Positions 36,378 through 45,286 of a stretch of DNA of 64,000 nucleotides are shown in pieces (the stretch's first letter is position 1; every line of letters begins with the position of its first letter). Position numbers and translations under genes: made by a program. The stretch lies in contig CBDBBY010000001.1 in the NCBI GenBank assembly GCA_965203215.1, positions 372,001-436,000 of the forward strand. Reading direction: 5' to 3'. The notes under the pieces are model-generated. The model ran no database searches and was not told the origin of the DNA. It saw only the letters and a list, made by a program, of their open reading frames with translations. This DNA comes from CBDBBY01 sp965203215. GTDB lineage: Bacteria > Pseudomonadota > Alphaproteobacteria > Rhodobacterales > Rhodobacteraceae.

Positions 36378-36605
36378 CTATTTTAACGAATAGGGCAGCA
36401 GAGCCAGAAACCGGGCCCGTTTGATCGCAAGCGCCAGTTCGCGCTGCTTCCTTGCAGAAACGGCGGAAATGCGGCTCGGCACAATTTTGCCTCGCTCGGA
36501 GACGTAGCGTTGCAGAAGCTTGACGTCCTTGTAGTCGATTTTCGGGGCATTCCTTCCCGAGAACGGACAAACCTTGCGACGCCGGAAAAACGTTTTCTTC
36601 ACCAT
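36378..36605 (-). CDS. rpsR: 30S ribosomal protein S18
   Basis: 75 residues: FFRRRKVCPFSG, then IDYKDVKLLQRYVSERGKI and the C-terminal RKQRELALAIKRARFLALLP. It binds S6 on the platform of the small subunit. The single CPF cysteine is of the partly retained zinc-type. It lies between rpsF and rplI in the standard order. Confidence 0.97.
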   Translation of the reverse strand: MVKKTFFRRRKVCPFSGRNAPKIDYKDVKLLQRYVSERGKIVPSRISAVSARKQRELALAIKRARFLALLPYSLK

Positions 36606-36651
36606 TTCAAAGCACTCCTAATCGGATGATCGTCGGACGCAGCCGAAACAT

Positions 36652-36975
36652 TCAGCGTTTCTGAAGCATGGCGGAGGGAATTTCGCTGTGCTCTTTGACC
36701 TTCAATGTGAGCACGCGCATAACATCGTCGTGCAAGCCCATTCTGCGTTCCATTTCGTGGACCGCGGCAGGCGGCGCCTTCGTCTTCAGAAAGATATAGT
36801 GACCCTTGCGGTTCTTTTTGATCTTGTAGGCAAGCTTTCTGAAGCCCCAATACTCGGACCCGATGACTTCGCCGCCGTTTTCGGTCAGGATTTCCTCGAA
36901 TTGCTTGGTCAGTGCGTCGGCTTGCGAGTTCGATATGTCTTGGCGCGCAATGAAAACATGCTCGTATAGTGGCAT
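36652..36975 (-). CDS. rpsF: 30S ribosomal protein S6
   Basis: 107 residues: MPLYEHVFIARQDISNSQAD, the YWGFRKLAYKIKKNRKGHYI block and LKTKAPPAAVHEMERRMGL. This is normal length for S6 without a long tail. ATG 36975 is preceded by AGGA; an upstream in-frame ATG at 37002 lacks family similarity. First gene of the operon, divergent from fabD across 518 bases that hold a small mobile element. Confidence 0.97.
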   Translation of the reverse strand: MPLYEHVFIARQDISNSQADALTKQFEEILTENGGEVIGSEYWGFRKLAYKIKKNRKGHYIFLKTKAPPAAVHEMERRMGLHDDVMRVLTLKVKEHSEIPSAMLQKR

Positions 36976-37119
36976 CGTACATTCCTGTTCCGGTTGCTTC
37001 AAAGTGCGGCGAGTCTCTTCCGTTACCGCACACGAGAGGCAACGCGACTAAATTTGTTGCACGGAAGACGCTCACGTATATACCCTATCGCAACGAAATC
37101 AAGAGCCAGATAGCGCTGA

Positions 37120-37241
37120 GGGTGTGTCTCATGATTCTTGGTTGATCACTATTGGAACCCTTGAACCGTGTCGCCAAGGTTGTGTGTTTTGGAGAGCTTG
37201 CAGCGCCGCAGCCGCCGGATCAAGAATCATGAGATGCACCC
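37120..37241. mobile_element. 122-bp MITE-like element with terminal inverted repeats and a 9-bp target duplication
   Basis: Left end GGGTGTGTCTCATGATTCTT; the complement of the right end is GGGTGCATCTCATGATTCTT, so the 20-bp ends differ at two positions. It is flanked by TAGCGCTGA at 37111-37119 and again at 37242-37250, a perfect 9-bp duplication. It has no coding capacity. It sits in the divergent rpsF-fabD intergenic region. The transposase that would move it is not in this window. Related single ends are seen near 9702, 30862 and 63719. Confidence 0.88.
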
Positions 37242-37493
37242 TAGCGCTGAAAAACAGTTGGAACTGATTCTACGGAGAACTTTAGCCGGGCGCTCGATCG
37301 CAAGGCCTTCGGCGTCGAGCCGGACCGCGAAATTCGCGCGGTCGATTCCATGATTAAAACTGGTGCTGCGCGTTTTTCTGCGACGGTTTCCAGAACGACG
37401 CTTCAAGGCCGGCATGAATATCCGCGTTGAATTCAATATGGACGGCGCTTTCCGCAATCGATAGTTGCAGACCGGTGAACCAAGGAGGTTTCG

Positions 37494-38429
37494 TTGAAAA
37501 GAGCATTCGTGTTCCCTGGGCAAGGCGCGCAGGCTGTTGGGATGGGCAAGGCGCTTGCTGACAACTACCCGCAGTCGCGCGAGGTGTTCGACGAAGTGGA
37601 CAATGCCTTGGACCGGGATTTGTCGAAGATCATTTGGACCGGAACCATTGAAGAATTGACGCTGACGACGAATGCGCAGCCAGCGCTGCTGGCCACCTCA
37701 ATTGCGGTTCTGAAAGCAATTGACGCGGAGCATCGCGGTCGATTCCGACCAGCGTTCGTCGCAGGGCATAGTTTGGGAGAGTATTCAGCACTCTGCGCTG
37801 CCGGTTCCGTCACATTGTCGGATGCGGCCCGCCTGCTCGAGATTCGCGGAAAAGCGATGCAGGACGCGGTTCCCGTCGGAGAGGGCGCCATGGCGGCTTT
37901 GATCGGTTTGGGGTACGATGCCGTAATCGAGGTAGCAAGAGAAGCGTCTCAAGGCGAAGTTTGCGAGGCCGCAAACGACAACGACCCTAAGCAAGTGGTT
38001 GTTTCGGGTCATCGGAGCGCCGTAGAACGCGCTGTTGAAATAGCCAAAGAGCGCGGCGCGAGAAGGGCGGTCATGCTGCCGGTATCCGCTCCGTTCCACT
38101 GTGGCCTTATGAAACCGGCGACCGAAACGATGCGAGCTGCCTTGGAGGATGCCGAAATCACCGAGCCGAGCTGCCCGCTAGTGTCGAATGTCGCCGCCAA
38201 ACCGGTGTCATCACCCTCGGAGATCAAGGATTTGCTTGTCCGGCAAATTGAAGCGACGGTGCGGTGGCGTGAATCGGTGATGTGGATGGCGGCCGACGGA
38301 GTCGGCGAAATCTGGGAAATCGGCGTCGGCAGCGCATTGACCGGAATGATAAGGCGGATCGACCGTTCCGTTGCGGCCCGCCCGGTCTGCAGTCCGAGCG
38401 ACTTGGCGACTTTGTCGGCAGAATCTTGA
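37494..38429 (+). CDS. fabD: Malonyl-CoA:ACP transacylase
   Basis: 311 residues. It transfers malonyl from CoA to acyl carrier protein in the first committed step of fatty acid synthesis. FPGQGAQAVGMGKAL and the nucleophile motif GHSLGEYSALCAAG are diagnostic; the catalytic His lies in PVSAPFHCGLM. TTG 37494 is used as the start, directly behind AAGGAGG at 5 bases, and similarity starts at KRAFVFPGQG. First gene of fabD-fabG-acpP-(hisA-like)-fabF-mltG. Confidence 0.97.
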   Translation: MKRAFVFPGQGAQAVGMGKALADNYPQSREVFDEVDNALDRDLSKIIWTGTIEELTLTTNAQPALLATSIAVLKAIDAEHRGRFRPAFVAGHSLGEYSALCAAGSVTLSDAARLLEIRGKAMQDAVPVGEGAMAALIGLGYDAVIEVAREASQGEVCEAANDNDPKQVVVSGHRSAVERAVEIAKERGARRAVMLPVSAPFHCGLMKPATETMRAALEDAEITEPSCPLVSNVAAKPVSSPSEIKDLLVRQIEATVRWRESVMWMAADGVGEIWEIGVGSALTGMIRRIDRSVAARPVCSPSDLATLSAES

Positions 38430-38442
38430 AATGGGTGAAAGC

Positions 38443-39180
38443 ATGTTTGACCTGACAAACAAGCGGGCGCTGGTCACAGGCGCAACCGGGGGAATTGGCT
38501 CGGCGATTGTTCGACGCTTCATCAAGTCGGGGGCCGCAGTCGCCGCGACGGGGACGAAGTCAGAAAAACTTCAGGCGCTTGAGGATGAATTCGGAGATAG
38601 CGTGCATACGCTTCGATACGACCTGTCCACAGCTGATTCGATTCGGGAGCTTTCAAGCGCGGCCGCAGACGCCCTCGGCTCGGTCGATATCTTGGTCAAC
38701 AACGCCGGCATAACGCGGGACAGCCTTTTCCTCAGGCTTTCCGAAAGCGACTGGAACGAAGTGATCGCGATCAACTTGAACGCCGCAATACTGCTGTCGA
38801 AAAATGTCTTGAGAGGAATGATGAAGTCGCGCTGGGGGCGAATCATCAACGTGACGTCGGTGGTCGGATCAACCGGCAATCCCGGTCAAGCCAATTACGC
38901 CGCTTCGAAGGCCGCGTTGGCAGGATTCGGGAAATCGCTTGCGGCGGAGGTCGCCGGCAGGGGCATTACCGTCAACGCGCTTGCGCCAGGGTTCATCGCT
39001 ACCGAAATGACTGACGGGCTTTCGGACAAGCAACGCGAGCGGATACTCGAAAATGTTCCGGTCGGACGGATGGGAACAACAGACGAAATTGCCGCCGGCG
39101 CGTTGTTCCTCGCTTCGAAAGAAGCTGGATATGTGACTGGGCAGACGTTGCATGTGAACGGCGGCTTGGCAATGATCTGA
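38443..39180 (+). CDS. fabG: 3-oxoacyl-ACP reductase
   Basis: 245-residue SDR: ALVTGATGGIGSAIVRRF nucleotide motif, LVNNAGITRDSLFLRL, Ser in INVTSVVGSTGNPGQANY, catalytic Tyr and Lys in NYAASKAALAGF, and the end GQTLHVNGGLAMI. It reduces beta-ketoacyl-ACP with NADPH. ATG 38443 was chosen, 13 bases after the fabD stop; ATG 38431 would add four residues. Confidence 0.97.
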   Translation: MFDLTNKRALVTGATGGIGSAIVRRFIKSGAAVAATGTKSEKLQALEDEFGDSVHTLRYDLSTADSIRELSSAAADALGSVDILVNNAGITRDSLFLRLSESDWNEVIAINLNAAILLSKNVLRGMMKSRWGRIINVTSVVGSTGNPGQANYAASKAALAGFGKSLAAEVAGRGITVNALAPGFIATEMTDGLSDKQRERILENVPVGRMGTTDEIAAGALFLASKEAGYVTGQTLHVNGGLAMI

Positions 39181-39416
39181 TCTTATCGCGGCGACAACTC
39201 GTGCACTTGCAGCGTTGACGTCGTGTGATATATCGCTCGCGCCCGGCCGTTGAACCGGTTGGGCGGATTGGTAGCAATAAGGCGTTCAACAGCAACCAAG
39301 AATTGAACTCAATGACCTTTTGCCAAACCTGAACAGGTCGGCAAGGTTGGCTGATCAGTTTGCAGGAGCTGAGCCCACTACGCGGTGAATTTCCGCAAAG
39401 AGCTGAGGGAGTATCC

Positions 39417-39659
39417 ATGAGCGATATCGCTGAAAGGGTAAAAAAAATTGTTGTCGAGCATTTGGGCGTGGATGAAGCTGACGTCGACACCACCGCGTCA
39501 TTCATCGGCGACCTCGGAGCAGACAGCTTGGATACCGTCGAGTTGGTGATGGCGTTCGAAGAAGAATTCGGCATTGAAATTCGAGACGAAGACGCAGAAA
39601 CTATCAATACTTTCGGCGATGCCGTAAATTTCATTATTGAAGCGACTGACGCGTCGTGA
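39417..39659 (+). CDS. acpP: Acyl carrier protein
   Basis: 80 residues, acidic and helical. The phosphopantetheine serine is in GDLGADSLDTVELVMAFEEE, the universal AcpP motif, and it ends INTFGDAVNFIIEA as usual. Start ATG 39417 follows GAGGGAG. It carries the growing acyl chain for FabD, FabG and FabF. The 236-base gap after fabG probably holds its own promoter. Confidence 0.97.
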   Translation: MSDIAERVKKIVVEHLGVDEADVDTTASFIGDLGADSLDTVELVMAFEEEFGIEIRDEDAETINTFGDAVNFIIEATDAS

Positions 39660-39828
39660 CAGCTGGGCGATGTTGGAGCAACATGCGGAATTGAATTTCA
39701 AGGTTTCGTAAATCAGCCAACCTCAGCAACGGCGCTCTCGGCTTTCCAGAGCGTCGCACCAGTGGGCGGCGCGCGGATAGCAGAAATGTCGCGCGTTTAC
39801 GCTGCGTCGGAAAATCGGGGAGGCCGCA

Positions 39829-40563
39829 ATGATCATTTATCCAACCTTGCAACTTGTGAACGGGCGCTGCGTCACGTTGCGGCGCGGGCGAACCAGCGAG
39901 CCCATGGTCTGGCATGTGGATCCGATTGAAACCGCCAGAGGCTTCGCGGCTGCCGGCGCTTCTTGGATGCACATCACTGATATCGACGCAGTCAAAGGCG
40001 ATGGCGAGAATCGCGAACTCATCCTTGAATTGGTTCGACATGCGGGAATCCCGGTTCAAATCGGGGGCGGGATCCGCTCCGTCGAGCAAATTTCGGAATG
40101 GATCGATCGCGGCGCCGGACGAGTGGTCTTGGGAACCTTGGCCGCGCTGGATTTCTACTCTTTGCAGAGGGCCGCGCGACTTTATCCTGACCAGATTTCC
40201 GTAGCCGTGGATGTCTGGAAGGGCGATACGATGACGCATGGCTGGCTTCAGCAAAATGCGATCAAGCCGCTGGACTTCGTGAGATCACTTGAGTCTGTGC
40301 CGCTGGCATCCGTCATCATCACCGACATCGATGCCAACGTCGGGACCACCGAAAACACATTCGAGACATTGCAGCTCCTTGCTGCCGTCTCGACCAGCCC
40401 GGTCATCGCCAGCGGCGTGGTGCGAACCAAAAACGATATCGAACGGTTGAAGCGGCTGAAATACGTTTCGGGGGCGATTGTCGGAGACGCATTGTTCAAC
40501 AAGACGATCACGATCGAAGAAGCCTTGGAAGCGGCTCAACCGCGTATCGAAGATCTGGTTTAA
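39829..40563 (+). CDS. HisA-like TIM-barrel protein of unknown function
   Basis: 244-residue HisA/HisF-related half-barrel duplication protein. QIGGGIRSVEQISEWIDRG and VVLGTLA are HisA-like phosphate-binding blocks, and VAVDVWKGDTMTHGW has the second HisA-type Asp (128). The first catalytic Asp of HisA is replaced by Gln8 in YPTLQLVNGRCV, and the TDIxRDGT loop reads TDIDANVGT. It is therefore unlikely to be the histidine-pathway isomerase. Similar HisA-like paralogues exist in Rhodobacterales-type alphaproteobacteria. Its place between acpP and fabF hints at a job linked to that operon, but none is established. No his genes are nearby. Confidence 0.8.
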   Translation: MIIYPTLQLVNGRCVTLRRGRTSEPMVWHVDPIETARGFAAAGASWMHITDIDAVKGDGENRELILELVRHAGIPVQIGGGIRSVEQISEWIDRGAGRVVLGTLAALDFYSLQRAARLYPDQISVAVDVWKGDTMTHGWLQQNAIKPLDFVRSLESVPLASVIITDIDANVGTTENTFETLQLLAAVSTSPVIASGVVRTKNDIERLKRLKYVSGAIVGDALFNKTITIEEALEAAQPRIEDLV

Positions 40564-40651
40564 GGTTTTCCGCACGACTTAAGGCAGGGCGCGCCTTGCC
40601 TAGATTGAGGCAGTGGTTGTAACAGACCGCGCGCAATAAGGGATTTGGGCC

Positions 40652-41908
40652 ATGCGGCGAGTTGTAGTGACGGGACTGGGTTTGGTGACGCCCCTCGCAT
40701 GCGGGGTGGAGGAGACCTGGTCGGGACTGATATCCGGAAAATCGGCTGCGAAAAAAATCACGAAATTCGATGCCGCGCACCTTGCCACCGATTACGCCTG
40801 CGAAATCCCGTTCGGCGCAGGTCCTGGAGAATTCAATCCCGACGATTGGATGCCGCCTAGAGAACGCCGCAAAGTCGATGATTTCATTCTCTATGGAATG
40901 GCGGCCTCGGAGCAGGCGGTCTGCGACGCCGATTGGAAGCCGACAGATGAATCGGAGCTTCTGAGAACGGGCGTGATGATCGGTTCCGGGATCGGCGGTT
41001 TGAGTTCCATTGCCGAAACCGCGGTGTTGCTCAAAGAGCGCGGGCCGCGACGCGTATCTCCATTCTTCATCCCAGGCGCGTTGATCAACCTCGCGTCGGG
41101 CCAAATCTCGATAAAGCATGGCTTCAAAGGTCCCAACCATGCCGTCGTAACGGCTTGCGCGACGGGCGCTCATGCCATCGGCGATTCGGCGCGGTTGATC
41201 CAAGTCGGTGACGCCGATGTGATGATTGCGGGAGGCGCCGAGAGCCCTATATCCGAAATTGGCGTCGCAGGATTCAACGCGTGCAAAGCATTGTCCACCA
41301 AATGGAAGGCTCAGCCAGAGTGCGCCAGCCGTCCTTTCGACTCCGACCGGGACGGATTCGTGATGGGCGAGGGGGCTGGCGTCGTTGTTCTGGAGGAATT
41401 CGAACATGCGATGCGGCGCGGGGCAAAGATTTACGCTGAGCTGACCGGCTACGGATTGTCCGGCGACGCCGCGCATATCACTGCGCCCGCGCCCGACGGC
41501 AACGGCGGGTTTCGTTCGATGTCCGCAGCATTATCCAGGGCCGAACAGCCGCCGAATGCACTCTCGTATGTCAATGCTCACGGCACATCGACGATCGCGG
41601 ACTTGATTGAACTGGCTGCGATCAAGCGATTGCTCGGGGCTTCGGTGAGAACGACGACAATTTCATCGACCAAATCGTCGATCGGACACCTGCTTGGCGC
41701 TGCGGGCGCGGTCGAAGCGGTATTCTGCATCCTGTCGATTCGCGATCAAATCGTGCCGCCGACGCTCAATCTGGACAACCCCGACGCGGACGCAGAGTTT
41801 GATCTCGCTCCCAATTCCGCGAAGCAGCGAGAGGTTTCTGTCGCGATGTCGAATTCATTCGGCTTCGGCGGAGCCAACGCGACACTGGTATTCGAAAAGA
41901 TTCGATGA
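40652..41908 (+). CDS. fabF: 3-oxoacyl-ACP synthase II
   Basis: 418-residue condensing enzyme. Catalytic Cys in VTACATGAHAIGDSARLI, His in YVNAHGTSTIADLIEL, and His plus Lys in STKSSIGHLLGAAGAVEA. N-terminus RRVVVTGLGLVTPLACGVEE and C-terminus SNSFGFGGANATLVF are standard. It elongates acyl-ACP with malonyl-ACP. The stop overlaps the mltG start by 4 bases (ATGA). Confidence 0.98.
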   Translation: MRRVVVTGLGLVTPLACGVEETWSGLISGKSAAKKITKFDAAHLATDYACEIPFGAGPGEFNPDDWMPPRERRKVDDFILYGMAASEQAVCDADWKPTDESELLRTGVMIGSGIGGLSSIAETAVLLKERGPRRVSPFFIPGALINLASGQISIKHGFKGPNHAVVTACATGAHAIGDSARLIQVGDADVMIAGGAESPISEIGVAGFNACKALSTKWKAQPECASRPFDSDRDGFVMGEGAGVVVLEEFEHAMRRGAKIYAELTGYGLSGDAAHITAPAPDGNGGFRSMSAALSRAEQPPNALSYVNAHGTSTIADLIELAAIKRLLGASVRTTTISSTKSSIGHLLGAAGAVEAVFCILSIRDQIVPPTLNLDNPDADAEFDLAPNSAKQREVSVAMSNSFGFGGANATLVFEKIR

Positions 41909-43074
41909 AGCTGCTCGGGGATCTGGCTTCGAACGCAATCACGCTGGCCATCGTAGCTGTGCTCGGAGTCTGCGGGGTTGTCGTCGCGGGAGCCCATCAG
42001 TTCACGCGGTCCGGTCCGCACGACAGCGCGTTTTTTTTCGATATTCCGAAAGGTCAAACAATCTCAGGGGTCGCAGCCGAATTGGCGGACCTCGGCGCGA
42101 TAACCAGCGGGATCGTATTCAGGTACGGAGCGAAATTTACAGGCCAGGACACCGAAATCAAGCACGGCACATTCCAGATAGATTCGCATGCGTCGATGTC
42201 CGAAATTCTTGAGACAATCACTTCGTCTTCCGCTTCGCGGCGGAGATACGTCGCGACGTACCATGCCAAGGCTTCGGGCGGAGAACTGACGTTGATCGAA
42301 CGTCTCGCAGGGTCGGACGAGACAATTGAAATTGCGAAATTCCTCGGCTCCGAAGATGCGACTGAACCTTACCTTGAAATTCTGAACTCGGGCGTCCCGA
42401 TCGAATTCAGAGTCGTGATCACCGAGGGCTTGACCGTTTGGCAGATCGTCGAAGCGATCAACGACGCAGAGTTCCTTGAAGACGAGGCTGCTTTGATGCC
42501 GGACGAAGGATCTTTGGCGCCCGATACTTACGAAGTCGCGCGCGGTGCTGCGGTGGATGACCTGATTTCCAGGATGATCGATTCGCAGAATGAAATAATG
42601 GAAGAGGAATGGGCTCAAAGACCGGATAACTCGTTTGTCGCAACTCCTCGGGAAGCGCTCATACTCGCGTCGATCATTGAGAAGGAGACTGGCGTGTCAA
42701 GCGAGCGGGGACTGGTCGCATCGGTATTCGTCAACCGCCTGCGGGCAGGAATGCGGTTGCAGTCGGACCCTACAGTGGTCTACGGGATAACCGAAGGCCG
42801 CGGCGTTCTTGGGCGCGGCTTGCGGCAAAGCGAGCTGAAGCGCAAAACGCCGTTCAACACCTATGAGATCGACGGGCTGCCTCCGACGCCGATCGCAAAT
42901 CCGGGCCGCGCTGCGATCCGAGCTGCGCTGAATCCTGCCGAAAGTGATTTTCTGTTTTTTGTTGCCGACGGCACAGGAAGTCACGCTTTCGCCAAAACCT
43001 ATGACGAGCATCGAGCAAACGTGCGGAAGTGGCGTCAAATTGAGAGAGAAAGGCAGTCGGAGTCGGGCGGCTGA
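41905..43074 (+). CDS. mltG: Endolytic murein transglycosylase MltG
   Basis: 389 residues: one N-terminal membrane anchor (residues ~8-32), a LysM-like segment (FFDIPKGQTISGVAAELADL), then the YceG domain with EALILASIIEKETGV, whose Glu is catalytic. The MltG pattern VASVFVNRLRAGMRLQSDPT and TPFNTYEIDGLPPTPIANPG follows. It cleaves nascent glycan strands to set their length. Coupled to fabF by the ATGA overlap, a common alphaproteobacterial order. Confidence 0.96.
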   Translation: MKLLGDLASNAITLAIVAVLGVCGVVVAGAHQFTRSGPHDSAFFFDIPKGQTISGVAAELADLGAITSGIVFRYGAKFTGQDTEIKHGTFQIDSHASMSEILETITSSSASRRRYVATYHAKASGGELTLIERLAGSDETIEIAKFLGSEDATEPYLEILNSGVPIEFRVVITEGLTVWQIVEAINDAEFLEDEAALMPDEGSLAPDTYEVARGAAVDDLISRMIDSQNEIMEEEWAQRPDNSFVATPREALILASIIEKETGVSSERGLVASVFVNRLRAGMRLQSDPTVVYGITEGRGVLGRGLRQSELKRKTPFNTYEIDGLPPTPIANPGRAAIRAALNPAESDFLFFVADGTGSHAFAKTYDEHRANVRKWRQIERERQSESGG

Positions 43075-43342
43075 CGCCCTCTGCGCAAAAATCGGGGTTG
43101 CATGCATCGGGCTGCGAACTTGTCGGATAAAGATTGAACTTGCATCGAACCGCTCGTGTCGATTTGCTGATCAGCCCCGATCCGCAGAGGGGCGAGAAGT
43201 TGTTGTGCCTCTTGCCAAGTCCGCAGGATGACCCCATGTATCGCGCAGCCTTGAAATCAACTAAGCCTTGGCCAACTGGCCGTGGCACCTATCGAAATTG
43301 CATTGCATAGCTAATGACGGAATCAGGAAGGATTGGTAGGCG

Positions 43343-44167
43343 ATGAACGGCGCGATCGTCGAGATGAAGTCGCAAGAGATGGAGTCCGCCGGAACAGACC
43401 CGGTTTGGGCAAGAATTCGAACTGAAGCGAAGGCCGCAATTGAAAAGGAGCCGCTCCTCGGCGGGCTGATTCACACCAGCCTGCTGCACCATGCGTCATT
43501 GGAAGGCGCGCTTGCCTACAGGTTGTCGGTCAAGCTTGCTTCCCGGGAGATGTCGGAACAGATCTTGCGCGAAATAGCGGATGAAGCGCATGCGGAGGAC
43601 GCTTCGCTGGGAATTGCGGCTAGGGCCGACATCATTGCCGTTTTCGATAGGGATCCGGCATGTCATGCATTTATTCAGCCATTGCTGTTCTTCAAGGGAT
43701 TCCAAGCAATCCAGTGCTACAGGGTTGGAAACTGGCTTTGGAGGCACGGGCGGAAGGATCTCGCCTATTTCGTGCAAATGCGCGTGTCGGAGGTTTTTGG
43801 CGTGGACGTGCATCCCGGCGCCGTTTTAGGCAAGGGAATCCTGATGGATCATGCCCATTCGATCGTGATCGGCGAAACGGCCGTCATTTCGGATAACGTA
43901 TCGATGCTCCATTCCGTGACGCTTGGCGGCACAGGGAAGGACGACGGAGACCGGCATCCCAAGATCGGCGATGGCGTCATGCTCGGAGCAGGGGCAAAGG
44001 TCTTGGGAAACATATCAGTGGGCAGGTGTTCGAGGGTGGCAGCCGGTTCGGTCGTCCTGGCCGAAGTGCCGTGCTGCAAGACGGTTGCGGGCGTTCCGGC
44101 AAGAATTGTCGGAGAAGCGGGCTGCGATCAGCCCTCGGCAACCATGAATCAGTTGTTGGGCGAATAA
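43343..44167 (+). CDS. cysE: Serine O-acetyltransferase
   Basis: 274 residues, first step of cysteine synthesis (serine plus acetyl-CoA to O-acetylserine). Helical N-terminal domain with PLLFFKGFQAIQCYRVGNWL, then the left-handed hexapeptide helix: IHPGA-like VHPGAVLGKGILMDHAHSIV, VIGETAVISDNVSMLHSVTL, GGTGKDDGDRHPKIGDGVML. The C-terminal tail (ending NQLLGE) is the region that normally binds CysK and feedback cysteine. Monocistronic, with a terminator directly after it. Confidence 0.96.
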   Translation: MNGAIVEMKSQEMESAGTDPVWARIRTEAKAAIEKEPLLGGLIHTSLLHHASLEGALAYRLSVKLASREMSEQILREIADEAHAEDASLGIAARADIIAVFDRDPACHAFIQPLLFFKGFQAIQCYRVGNWLWRHGRKDLAYFVQMRVSEVFGVDVHPGAVLGKGILMDHAHSIVIGETAVISDNVSMLHSVTLGGTGKDDGDRHPKIGDGVMLGAGAKVLGNISVGRCSRVAAGSVVLAEVPCCKTVAGVPARIVGEAGCDQPSATMNQLLGE

Positions 44168-44172
44168 TGCAT

Positions 44173-44199
44173 CGGGTCGGGAATGCCGACCCGTGCTTT
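44173..44199 (+). terminator. Intrinsic terminator after cysE
   Basis: CGGGTCGG (44173-44180), loop GAATG, CCGACCCG (44186-44193), then TGCTTTT. It lies 6 bases past the cysE stop codon. Confidence 0.88.
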
Positions 44200-44240
44200 T
44201 CCGACGCCGGACGGTTGCGCGAACGCTCCCGACCGCAAAG

Positions 44241-44371
44241 CTACAGCTGCATCCGCAACGGATTTTCCAAGTTTTCCACAATTGAAGCCAGCAAGCGGGC
44301 TTCGAGAGCGCCGTCGATCACGCGATGATCCACGGACAGCGTTGTTGACATCGCCGCGGCAATTTCAATGT
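44241..44371 (-). pseudogene. Duplicate of the 3' end of pdhC
   Basis: About 131 bases that match 45378-45508, the last 43 or so codons of pdhC including its TAG stop, at roughly 90 per cent identity by eye (one identical run is over 50 bases). On the minus strand it still reads LSVDHRVIDGALEARLLASI, then VENLENPLRM. Differences fall largely at third codon positions, so it descends from a translated E2 gene rather than being a fresh copy. Homology stops at about 44371. The vapBC-like genes lie between the two copies. Confidence 0.88.
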
Positions 44372-44530
44372 CGGCCCGGTTCGACAAATTTTGCGGCAGC
44401 TACTTGTTTTGCGTGTTTCGGCCTACTTTTCGGCACTAAGTTTTGCTGTCTTTTGTTGTTCTCAGCAGAGGCGATCGATCCAATAGGGCGTTCACGAAAA
44501 TGCCGAACTCGCACACTTGCCTGCATTGCC

Positions 44531-44563
44531 ATCAATTTGATATCAATTTGATATCAAATTGAT
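44531..44563 (+). promoter_or_regulatory. Operator of the toxin-antitoxin pair
   Basis: Three adjoining 11-bp half-sites: ATCAATTTGAT (44531-44541), ATCAATTTGAT (44542-44552), ATCAAATTGAT (44553-44563). The last two form a perfect 22-bp palindrome. Placed 25 bases before the antitoxin start, as expected for autorepression by a ribbon-helix-helix antitoxin bound to its toxin. Confidence 0.78.
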
Positions 44564-44588
44564 GGCAAATGGTTGGAGACCAATCACG

Positions 44589-44846
44589 ATGGCGACGATC
44601 AACGTAAGGCAACTGAACGACGGCGTGGTGCAGAAGCTAAAGCAGCGCGCGGCCGGAAACGACCGCTCTCTGGAGGGCGAGGCGCGCCACATACTCACGC
44701 GCGCGGTCGAAGACGACATGGCGGCAAAGCGTGAAGCCTTCCGGGCTCTGGCAGCGAAATTGCGGAGGAAGACCGAAGGGCGCACGCAGACGCCTTCGGA
44801 AGTCCTGATCCGCAAGGATCGCGACAACGGGCATCGAGTTGGCTGA
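44589..44846 (+). CDS. FitA/VapB-type antitoxin (ribbon-helix-helix)
   Basis: 85 residues. The N-terminal MATINVRQLNDGVVQKLKQR, then NDRSLEGEARHILTRAV, is the FitA-like Arc/MetJ ribbon-helix-helix that binds operator DNA. The basic C-terminal part would wrap around the PIN toxin. ATG 44589 was chosen because the strand-forming TINVRQL begins there; the frame also opens from TTG 44559 and ATG 44562, inside the operator. The stop codon shares one base with the toxin start. Confidence 0.92.
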   Translation: MATINVRQLNDGVVQKLKQRAAGNDRSLEGEARHILTRAVEDDMAAKREAFRALAAKLRRKTEGRTQTPSEVLIRKDRDNGHRVG

Positions 44847-45286
44847 TGCGCATTGTAGTCGATGCAAGCGTGGCCGTGAAATGGCTGGTCGCGGAAGAGG
44901 GTTCAAACGCGGCGGACCGCTTGCTGACGGACGGCGACGACCTGTATGCGCCGCGTCTGATGGCGTCCGAGGTTGCCAACGCCCTATGGCGCAAGGCCCG
45001 GCTAGGCGAGATCGAACGCGATCAAGCCGCTGTTCTGATGACCGCCGTATCGGAATTGCCCGTTCGTTGGTGCGAAGATGAAGCGGTGTGTGCGGATGCG
45101 GTTCGTCTCGCGCTGACGCTCGAGAGGCCGGTCTACGATTTTATGTATTTGGCGCTGGCGCAACGACACGGTGCCCGGATGGTGACGGCGGACGAGCGCT
45201 TTGCGAATGCGCTGGCGTCGACAGAGCATCGCGGAACGGTGACGACGCTCGCCGGTCATGCACAGATTAGTCCATTGGGCAGGTAA
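44846..45286 (+). CDS. VapC-type PIN-domain toxin
   Basis: 146-residue PIN ribonuclease. The acidic metal-binding residues are in IVVDASVAVKWLV (Asp), MASEVANALWRKAR (Glu), YDFMYLALAQRHGARMVTAD (Asp) and ERF. The family cleaves tRNA or rRNA when freed from the antitoxin. It starts at ATG 44846 overlapping the antitoxin stop (TGATG). The pair forms a self-contained cassette of about 0.8 kb between cysE and pdhC. Confidence 0.93.
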   Translation: MRIVVDASVAVKWLVAEEGSNAADRLLTDGDDLYAPRLMASEVANALWRKARLGEIERDQAAVLMTAVSELPVRWCEDEAVCADAVRLALTLERPVYDFMYLALAQRHGARMVTADERFANALASTEHRGTVTTLAGHAQISPLGR

